Assembly (NCBI GenBank): GCA_963662175.1
Contig: OY759218.1
Location: 11,338,001 to 11,402,000, forward strand
DNA from: Aradus depressus
Lineage: Eukaryota > Arthropoda > Insecta > Hemiptera > Aradidae
Direction of reading: 5' to 3'
DNA length: 64,000 nt
Shown here: positions 1 to 8,400 of the stretch, piece after piece
Numbering within the stretch: position 1 is the stretch's first letter
How the letters are laid out: each line of letters opens with the position of its first letter
Made by a program: the position numbers and the translations under genes
The notes under the pieces: model-generated
The model's database searches: none
What the model was told of the DNA's origin: nothing
What the model saw: only the letters and a program-made list of their open reading frames with translations

Positions 1-78
1 TAACATTTAGAGTTGAAAAATTTTGCTGTAAATATTATTTGATACAGTTAAGAAAAATTGCAATTAATCACAATTCTG

Positions 79-385
79 AGGGCGCCGGTAGCTCAGGGTT
101 GCCTATTGAGCTCGAAACCGCGGGTTCGAAACACGGCTGAGGTCCTTAGGTTTTTTATATAGAAACACTATAAAAAACATTGAGTTCGCCGTCCTTCGGA
201 TAGACCGTTAGGCGATGTTTCCGAGCCTGTGCGATGGCTCTACGTTAAAGACCTACCCTAGGTAGGTAAACCTGGGTAAGCAAAATATAGGATCCCACTA
301 TAGAGTCGAGCACATATCCACTAGAGCGACGAAAGAGCGCTTTGGTAGTAGTTGAAACCAGGGAATGAGTCACAAAAACAAACAA
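79..385 (+). repeat. tRNA-derived SINE, near full length
   Basis: The head reads like a tRNA gene: a GGCGCCGGTAGCTCAG start with an A-box-like segment, then a B-box-like GGGTTCGAAAC about 40 bases later. The body (CGCCGTCCTTCGG, GTAGAGTCGAGC, CACTAGAGCGACGAAAGAG) recurs on both strands elsewhere in the window. That the family is tRNA-derived and pol III-transcribed is inferred from the boxes. The right end, near GAGTCACAAAAAC, supplies the first ATG of the following GIY-YIG reading frame. The exact 3' boundary is uncertain. Confidence 0.75.
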
Positions 386-709
386 TTACAAATGTACCGG
401 AAAAAGTTAGCTGATCACGGAATTAATCAATTACATCCAGCCGCATACGTAGGTCAAATAGGAAGGAACTTGAAGAAAAGGTTGAAGGAACACTCCACTC
501 TGAAATCAGCTGTCTTTAGACATGGCACTGAATCCAGTCACCTACATTTCTCAGAGGACAATATGAAAATTCTACATATATGCCATAAAGGACAGTCCCT
601 TAACCTATTAGAAGCACTAGAAATTAATAAACTTAACAACAAAAACTTTATTATGCTCAATGAACAAATAGAACTTAATCCGTCGTCGTTGTTAAACCTA
701 AATATTTAA
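365..709 (+). pseudogene. Penelope-like element GIY-YIG endonuclease fragment
   Basis: This 114-codon frame contains AAYVGQIGRNLKKRLKEH, the second half of a GIY-YIG nuclease motif, followed by NMKILHICHKGQSLNLLEALE, and ends in an asparagine-rich tail. That arrangement is typical of the C-terminal endonuclease of Penelope-like retroelements, which nicks DNA for target-primed integration. The reverse transcriptase that should precede it is absent, so this is a 5'-truncated remnant. The first several codons come from the 3' end of the upstream SINE, so the ATG at 365 is unlikely to be the ancestral start. The element's 3' untranslated part appears to continue at 5,003, beyond an inserted LINE. 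Confidence 0.72.
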
Positions 710-858
710 GACAATTTTGAATATTATACATTTAAACCTTTAGTACATGTAGTCTTTATTTACTTATTATAGTTTTTTTATATTTTTATAGTAACTTTAT
801 TTAAAGAGAGATTTTTACATATAAGAATGTTTTATACATACATCAATAGATTAAGATT

Positions 859-871
859 ATATTGTTAACTA
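859..871 (+). repeat. Target-site duplication, left copy (LINE 872-4990)
   Basis: ATATTGTTAACTA occurs here and again at 4990-5002 directly after the LINE poly(A). It marks the LINE insertion and fixes its 5' end at 872. Confidence 0.85.
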
Positions 872-1280
872 GTGCCCCACCAGCTCCCGAGGTGGAAACA
901 CGTACTTATTTTCGTGCTGTCTCGACTTAAAATTGTCTATGATTTTGTGAATTATTGTTTTGTTTTGTGCATCACTATCTAGACTTTTGGGATGAATAGT
1001 GAGTAACTAACAGTTTCTTTTTGTTTTTTTTTCTATTTATTAAATTTCGAAATGTGTAGTGAGTGACGCCGATCCTGTCAAGTCCTGTCTGCCGGGCACT
1101 CAAGTGATACTCTATATATGGTTCTGGTTCCATTTCTATCACTGTCACCGTGGAGTAGGAGCTAGACGTTGTCCCTTCTAACTGGAAGGTACCGAGTTCA
1201 AGGCTGCCTCTCGCACTTTTTTTTTTTTTTTTTTTTTTTTTTTTAGTTATTAATTATCATTACTTTATTTATTTCTAAAA

Positions 1281-2582
1281 ATGGATGTTGTTCAAGACGA
1301 CAATTCAGGATTCAATGTCGTCAGTAGTAAAGCACGGAAGCGAACCTACAAGAAAGCTTCAGATGCAAATAAAACAGGTTCACCCCAAACTAAACAAGCC
1401 AAAAACACGGAAGGAGAAACCTCAGAGGATGAAGCCAGCCTTCCCCCTCCCTCCACATCCCAGCAACCCGCCAACACCCAAGTCCCCAAGCCACCTCCTA
1501 TCGTTGTGAAGAACATCTCAGACTTCAAAAAGTTCTGCTCCCAGCTAATTAGGACTGTTGGAGAGGGGACTTTCACGTGCCGCTCCCGTCTCTACGACCT
1601 AGTCGTTTACCCCCAAGACAGCGACACCTTCAGAAAGACTGTGAAGCATCTTGAAGACACCGAGGCTGACTTTCATTGTTATCAGCTTCGGGAAGACAGG
1701 TCTTACCGGGTAGTAATAAGAGGACTGCACCATTCAACGCAACCCGATGAGATTAAATCGGCGCTTTTTCAAAAGCACGGGTTCAGCGTGAAAAACGTTA
1801 ATAATGTGCGTCATCCTATCTATAAGACACCTCTTCCCCTCTTCTTCGTGGACCTGGCTATAAGTGAAAAGAGCAAAGAAATATTTAAGTTACAGTATTT
1901 ACTGTACACAAGAATACAGGTCGAGGAACCGCGACGCAGAAAAGATATCCCTCAATGCACAAAATGCCAGGAGTATGGCCACACACACTCTTACTGCCAC
2001 CATCCCCCCAGATGTGTGAAGTGTCCGGGCAATCATCTTTCGGCGGACTGTGCTAAGAAGGACCGTATTGAACCCGCGATCTGCGTCCTTTGCGGGGATA
2101 ACCACCCAGCCAACTACAGGGGTTGCCAGGTCCACAGAGAAATACAAGATCGTATGAAGAAGAGGCAAGCTGCAGCCAAACCCCCCATGAAGACACCGAC
2201 GGCTCCTTTACCAGTCCCACCGCCACCATTGAGACCAGTGCCCCAGCTCAGGTTCCAGCCAGCTGCAGCCCGTCAGCCCAGAGCCACCTCCTCACTTCCC
2301 CGGTCCTACGCCCAAGTGGCCAGCCCACCACGAACACAGCCACCTTCTACCTCTCACTACCCACCTCCTACCTCTCACTACCCACCTCCTACCACTCACT
2401 ACCCCCAACAGCCAAAAAACCTTCCTCATCCTCTCCCATCCAGCCAGCTCCCTACATCTTCAACCCCTGATGTTATCAGTCACCTCACCTCCTTTCTCAA
2501 TGACTTTAAGTCGTTAATCACCCCTCTCATATCGATGTTAAGCCTCCTCGTCTCTAAACTCCTACCCGAATCCTCCCGATGA
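1281..2582 (+). CDS. LINE ORF1, gag-like nucleic-acid-binding protein
   Basis: The 433-aa product has an acidic and polar N-terminus, then an RNA-binding-like domain around residues 130-215 (the PRE_C2HC type found in Jockey-clade ORF1). Three CCHC zinc knuckles follow at about residues 225-285: CTKCQEYGHTHSYC, CVKCPGNHLSADC and CVLCGDNHPANYRGC. The tail is rich in proline, with three near-repeats of HYPPPTS. ORF1 proteins of this type coat the element RNA. The frame is intact. Its stop codon overlaps the ORF2 start as ATGA at 2579-2582, an arrangement that suggests ORF2 is translated by termination and reinitiation. Confidence 0.88.
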   Translation: MDVVQDDNSGFNVVSSKARKRTYKKASDANKTGSPQTKQAKNTEGETSEDEASLPPPSTSQQPANTQVPKPPPIVVKNISDFKKFCSQLIRTVGEGTFTCRSRLYDLVVYPQDSDTFRKTVKHLEDTEADFHCYQLREDRSYRVVIRGLHHSTQPDEIKSALFQKHGFSVKNVNNVRHPIYKTPLPLFFVDLAISEKSKEIFKLQYLLYTRIQVEEPRRRKDIPQCTKCQEYGHTHSYCHHPPRCVKCPGNHLSADCAKKDRIEPAICVLCGDNHPANYRGCQVHREIQDRMKKRQAAAKPPMKTPTAPLPVPPPPLRPVPQLRFQPAAARQPRATSSLPRSYAQVASPPRTQPPSTSHYPPPTSHYPPPTTHYPQQPKNLPHPLPSSQLPTSSTPDVISHLTSFLNDFKSLITPLISMLSLLVSKLLPESSR

Positions 2583-4144
2583 TCCCTTTAAATTCCTTTC
2601 CTCTCCAGATCCTCCTTTGGAATTCGAATGGGCTGTTACCCCATAGACAAGAACTAGAACTACTACTAACTGACAGACATGTAGACATCGCTCTCATTAC
2701 GGAAACCCACTTGACAACCAGCCTGTACTTCAGTATCCCAGGATACCGGAGCTACAGGTCTGACTACCCAGGAGATAGGGCCCGAGGTGGCGCACTCATC
2801 CTTATCAAACAGTCCTTATCCCATCACCTTTTCTCCTCACAGGCTACAGAATCATTCCAAATCGCTACGATCTCCTTGTCACTTTTTCCCTTCCCTGTCA
2901 CTATCTCGGCAGTATATTGTACTCCCAGTAAACTCATTCCCCATCACGAGTTCCTCACCCTTTTCCGATCCCTGGGGCCTCGCTTCATCGTTGGCGGTGA
3001 CTTCAATGCGAAGCACCACCAGTGGGGAAGCAGAGTTCCAAATTCCCGAGGACGAATCCTAAACGATGTTATTAACACCCAACACTATGACATCTACTCC
3101 CCCGGCTCTCCCACCTATTGGCCTACTGATCCTAACCGCAACCCAGACCTCGTAGACTTCTTTGTTGGATCTGGCACAGGATCCTTATTCTCCTCTACCT
3201 ATTCCTTCCCCGACTTATCCTCAGACCATAGTCCTGTTCTCCTCACCGTTGGTCTAACCCCGTTATCTGTCCCATCAAAGCCTTCCTTAACTCCCGGCCC
3301 AGTGAACTGGGACCTCTTCAGAACCTCCTTAGAAAACCAAATTGACTTAAATGTAATCCTTAAAACTCCTGAGGACTTAGATGAAGCCGTACAAAAATTC
3401 ACTAAAACCATACAGGACTGTGCTTGGAACGCTTCATCTACTCCTACTCCTCCTACAGTTTCAAACCCGAACCCTCCTCTTCCTCGCCACATCCAACTTC
3501 TCCTTTCAGAAAAACGCCGCGCTCGTGCCCTATGGCAACGAACACGGTATCCTTCCGACAAAACTGCCTTCAATAACCTTTCCCGAAACCTCAAAATCCA
3601 ACTTTCACAATTCCGCTCCGAAAATTATAATGAATACCTAGCTTCCCTTTCCACCAAAGATAATTCCCTGTGGTTTGCAACCCGAAAAATTCTAAAATAT
3701 AGTCCTTTATCCTATCCCATCAAGCAAAATGGCTCCTGGGTCAGATCCGACGAGGAGAAGGCTCAGCTCTTTGCCTCTCACCTCAAAAATACGTTCACAC
3801 CCCATCCTGATTATAACGCCCTTCATACTTCAGAAGTTGAAGAGTTCCTTACCAGTCCTTTGCCTCTCTCTCCTCTGCCAAAGGCCTTTCATCCCTCTGA
3901 TGTACAACACATTCTAAATAAAATTCCAATCCGTAAGTCTCCTGGATTTGACCTGATCACAGGGAAAATCCTACGAAACCTTCCCCGCAAAGCTGTCCTA
4001 TTCCTCACCCTTATATACAACTCAGTCCTCAGAACTACCTACTTTCCTGTCCAATGGAAGTATTCCATCCTTACTGTTATTCCCAAACCCAACTTTACAA
4101 TACATATACTGCCGACATTCCTATCCATCCTCAGACATTACTGA
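2579..4144 (+). pseudogene. LINE ORF2, 5' part: endonuclease and start of reverse transcriptase
   Basis: Residues 5-220 or so form an apurinic-type endonuclease (EEP fold), with LLWNSNGLL, ALITETHL, SDYPGDRARGGALILIK, VGGDFNAKHHQWGS and SDHSPVLLTV, the last being the catalytic Asp-His pair. A linker follows, then the first reverse transcriptase motif, IPIRKSPGFDLITGKIL. After VIPKPN the frame becomes nonsense and stops at 4144. The sequence then continues in another frame with later RT motifs, so the fingers and the catalytic motif A part of the palm are deleted and the frame is shifted. The endonuclease half looks intact. Confidence 0.85.
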
Positions 4145-4851
4145 CGACTTACGCTGACGACACAGCAATCCTTTCCACCAATCCTGATCCTGCTGTAGCC
4201 TCACTCATCCTCCAGGAGCACCTCACTGAAATAGAGAGGTGGTGCAACCTCTGGAGAATTAAATTAAATGAGCAAAAATGTGTTCAAGTCACATTTACCC
4301 TACGCCGTCAATCCTGTCCTCCCGTCATCATTAACAACATCCTGATTCCCTCTTCAAACCAAGTCCGCTATCTCGGGTTTTACCTAGACAGTAGACTTAC
4401 GTGGAACCCACATACACGACTTAAACGACAAGAACTGAATCGAAGATACGGACTGTTACGTCGACTACTTGGACCAAAATCGAAACTGACGACTAACAAC
4501 AAACTTACGATTTACAAGACCATTATACGTCCAATTTGGATTTACGGACTCGAACTTTGGGGTACAGCTAAACAATCCAACATCAATCGTATCCAAGCAT
4601 TCCAGTCCAAACTCCTCCGACGAATTGTCAATGCTCCTTTCTATGTCACCAATAAAGTCCTACACAGAGATCTCAGTATTCCCACTGTAAATGAATTAAT
4701 CAAATCCCGATTCCAATCATTCCACCGAAACCTTTCTTCCCATTCAAATCCTCTCGCACAAGACCTTTCCTCTCATTCCCATCCTGACAATCCTCCCCGC
4801 CGCTTGAACAGGAGGTGGCCTCGCGATCTTCTCTCGGAGGATAGTGAATAA
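4090..4851 (+). pseudogene. LINE ORF2, 3' part: RT motif C to C-terminus
   Basis: In a frame different from the preceding ORF this region encodes LLTTYADDTAILST, the YADD catalytic box of reverse transcriptase. The thumb-like segment RYLGFYLDSRLTWNPH and the Jockey-type tail with RPIWIYGLELWG follow. It ends at the stop codon near 4851, after RRLNRRWPRDLL. The open frame begins upstream (ATG at 4054), but only the part after the deletion junction at about 4090 belongs to this section of ORF2. The homologous segment at 30,500-30,990 aligns closely. Confidence 0.85.
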
Positions 4852-5002
4852 TGACAATTAACTTTCGAGGGAGTGTCAGCGCTGGCTGGCTTCTCCCATC
4901 AAGTGACGTTATATTTTTCTTTTACCACATATTTGCTTATTATGTATATATTGTATATAGATTGCAAATAGAATAAAAAAAAAAAAAAAATATTGTTAAC
5001 TA

Positions 5003-5260
5003 TTCAATTATGTTTTGTTTTATATTTCTGTTACGACTTGAATGTTGGTATGTCTCCATTTTGTACATTGTTGATTACATTTACTTTCTTGTCACATGTC
5101 TAATTTATGACCTTGTTTGTCCTGCCTTGTGTTAGTTCAGTAGTAATCTCTGTTTAGTTCACTAGATAATGCCGTAACAGGCGAAACTATAGTCGTGTAA
5201 TTTTGACCAATATAGTGAAAATATTGACAAGTAGTGTGTGGAGTTTATATTCCTTTATCC
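5003..5260 (+). mobile_element. Penelope-like element, 3' part, with hammerhead-like core
   Basis: Removing the LINE and one target-site copy joins this stretch to the GIY-YIG fragment at 365-871, so I read it as the 3' end of the same element. At 5164-5193 it has a short GC hairpin (TGCC/GGC) followed by GCGAAACTATAGTCG, resembling the degenerate hammerhead ribozyme core common in Penelope-like elements. The CUGANGA box is mutated. The functional reading is inference. Confidence 0.5.
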
Positions 5261-5320
5261 TGTTGTTTAAATATATTTCATTAAATCAAAATTGTTTGAT
5301 AAAATTGATAAAAAAAATAC

Positions 5321-5482
5321 CTCCATTTATCAGCTGATAGATTTCTATTAAAAAACACAGGCCTCAGCGACATTAATGAAGTGTAAAGCAGTTTCGTGTG
5401 AGGAACAAATTCTTCTGACAATTTTTTCAAAGGTGCGTCGTATTCCATAATCATTTGACCCAATCTGGGAAAACTCTGATCA
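5321..5482 (-). CDS. Nckap1: Nckap1 exon (PRLGQMI...NLSADKWR)
   Basis: 162 bp. The acceptor is TTTTTTTCAG and the donor is GGAG/GTATTT. It starts by completing a serine codon with the previous exon. It holds the strongly conserved RLGQMIxxYxxPLKKxxEEFVPH block. Confidence 0.94.
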
Positions 5483-8400
5483 CTGAAAAAAATAAAATAA
5501 AATAAATTAAATACATCGAACGAGACATGGTAATACAATATCATCCATCAGTTTGATTTATACACATAAACTCGCATATACGCTAAGTTCCTAAAGACAG
5601 GGATCATCAGAGCAGACTATATACAGGATGGAAACAAATTTGAAAAAATAAGAACAATATTAAAGTCCCAGTTTGAATCTTTAAATCTTAATTACCTAAT
5701 TAGTTAGGTAATCTTGACAAAGACGAAAACATAATGAATGCACTTCTTGGTTGAATTCTCCAAGAATTCCGCATTTAATGCTTGAAAAACATTTTTTTTA
5801 TTAATTACAATGAATTCCTAGCAGTGTTGAATAGGGAGAACTGGGACGTATTGTATCTTTATGTTAATGTGAATCGCAGAGTAGACAATGTCTTGTCTAT
5901 TTAATTTTAAATAAATAAAACAAATTATTCTTTGAAATATTGTCTATTCCACTAAAGATATTTATAAAACTACCGGTTTCGGTCTTAAACCATCGTCAGG
6001 TCTAGTTATGAAATAAGTTTGTTTTATTTATTTATTACAAATTCCACAATATGTCCGCGTTCCTCAATTTAGAAGTTATTTAATTTTAATTGACAATTTT
6101 GAGGTACATTTTATTTATTAATATATTTATTATTATGTTTTGTTTATGTTTACTTATTCAGATGACAATTTGCCTTAATTTATTTTAATACCATATTGGG
6201 CAGCATCGCTACCCCCCACATTTGAAGAACCTCTTCCTGTATTTTCTTCCTTGTCTTGTTATGCAAGTTCATGCCTTTCCACGCTAGATTTCCGATTTGT
6301 CCCACTCTATAAGACTCTATTGGCACCACAGTGAATACACTTCTATTGTACCCCATTCTAGTTATGAGAGTGCATATGATAACCACCCTGCCCTTTCATC
6401 AACCCATCATTTTATCCTCACTAACTAGCTCTGTTTCATTTTCTGAACACTCCCCTCTTAATCTCCCCCTTCTTAATGAGTATTGCGACCTCCTTTATAC
6501 TATCTAGAAAATAGCATAATGAAATAAAACATACACAAATATTAACCATAAAACTAACAGTAGCTAGGAGAGATTACAGTACAACCCATTGTTTAATGAC
6601 GTAGTAATGTTATTATTTTCTGTAAATTGTATATTTGTATTTGTATTAAATAATAAATATCTTCATCTATCTATCTATCCTCTAAATTACACATTTCTTG
6701 TAAAAGTTGGTAAGAAACTTTGCGTTAAGGGAGCTAACGAAGGACACTCGTTCTGTGAGGTTCACCCGACTCTTCAACCAGTGGTTTGCAAACGTATCTT
6801 GAAAATATATATAAAAGAGAGACATTCCCCCGCGTAGGCTGAATTGATGACGACTGTGACGCGTCTCAACTGTTCTGGGTGAGGTACCTTCAGTTCTACC
6901 TCTCCGCACTCCACTATCACATCAGTAGCCTACTCCCACCTCTCTCGATAGACATATCTCTCTGATGTTTTGCCAATGACCCACAAGCCCCAATCAACGG
7001 TTCCTCCCACTATCTCCAACCTGCCCAATGCGATATTTGTGATTTTTACGAATAATTCACATATGTTTCAAAAAATAATATTTAATAGTTAATTCCTTAG
7101 TCTCAGATAAATCGAAAAAAATAAATAAAAATACCTCTGAGAATGCATCATTTCGTAAGCAGCATTAAAAAGCCCCAAAACAGCTTTTCTATCTTCAACT
7201 TTTGATAACAGTATCATCAGCGAAACGTAGGTAACACATAGGTCCAGATAGCTTTTAGTTAGCTCAAAATTTAAAGTCTAGAAAAAAATATATAAATATT
7301 TACAATGTGTAGTAAAAATAAAGAGCGGTCAAGAGAATGGGTAATACACAGGCCAAGGACTTCAGAACCAATAAACCTTATTGAGGCCGAAATAAGACAA
7401 AAAAAGACATAGATTCTGTAGTGCCTTGTTCAAATGTTTGCCAAAAAGCCCTGTTTTACTTCCCTAGATATACGAAGTATAGGGGAAGTTATATAATCTG
7501 TCAGGAATGTATGTGTCTGTGGACAGCGTATATGTCGACTGGCACACCCCTAGAGATTCGCGACCCGTGGCAGTTCCTAGCCGAAGCCCTTATCACTACG
7601 GATCCCATTAAAAAGGGGCGCGGGAAACCTACTACTTAGCTCTGGGTCCAACAATTCATTCAGCCAGCACCTGGCGTTCAATGGTGGCCTCAGCAACCAC
7701 CGCCACTACGAATCCAACCTCAATTGGTGGTGCCGCTTGGAAAGCATCCACCTCCCGTAGTACCATTTTGGCAAAGCCTTGAGGTCTTGAATGGTCACTG
7801 ACCCGGGATGATCCCTACGGTTTTCCACTAACAGGTTCAACGGTTGGGATTTAGCCGATAAGCATGATGGAGGATGGTCCCAGTACCAAATCAACGTGCG
7901 CTATCATACCTTGCGATCTCTACTTATCCTATTCAATTTATTCCCATTGAATTGCGTTTACATCCATACAAAATAAGATTCTGGATCCACCCAAATTTTC
8001 ATAATTCTTCTCATTCGTTCCACATACGGACCAATCTCATGGCTAAACGAAAAATACATACTAAACAGATATAGACTACCAATATGTTAATATATGTCAC
8101 GCAGCGTGGACAACGTGTTCAACAGAGGCTAAGTGGAGAGGGGGACAAGTCCCCTGGTCCTAGATATATTCGCATAATGAACCTTCCTAACGAGCAACAA
8201 GGCTCTCCCAAGTGAGGAGAGTCGCTCTGAAGAGAGCCACTCCCTCCCCTAAGAGAGTCATGGTTACTCCCTGTGTCTGAGGACACAATAACTCTCTAAT
8301 ATTGAATGTATCGACACTGATTTCCCACCAAATCGGCCAAAGAACGAGGGAGGCTTAACAATAAAAAGACTAATAAATGCCGTTGTAATGAATGTATTGA

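Larger units (their letters stand above)
872..4990 (+). mobile_element. Jockey-type non-LTR retrotransposon, full ends, internally deleted
   Basis: The element is bounded by a 13-bp target-site duplication and ends in a poly(A) run after ATTGCAAATAGAATAAAA. It has a 5' leader (872-1280, including a long T run at about 1218-1244), ORF1 (1281-2582), a broken ORF2 (2579-4851) and a short 3' UTR. Both ends are present, but an internal piece of the reverse transcriptase is missing near 4090-4100. It could therefore move only with enzymes supplied by another element. A 5'-truncated relative of the same family lies at 30,489-31,147. It sits in the 3' part of a Penelope-like element. Confidence 0.88.

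Noticed and set aside
80..150. Possible functional tRNA gene
   Set aside because: The head has tRNA-like boxes but does not fold into a full cloverleaf by eye and is followed by the SINE body; also multicopy and degraded.
1218..1244. Long T run as an insertion boundary or minus-strand poly(A)
   Set aside because: It lies inside the LINE leader, whose ends are set by the 13-bp duplication, so it is an internal homopolymer.
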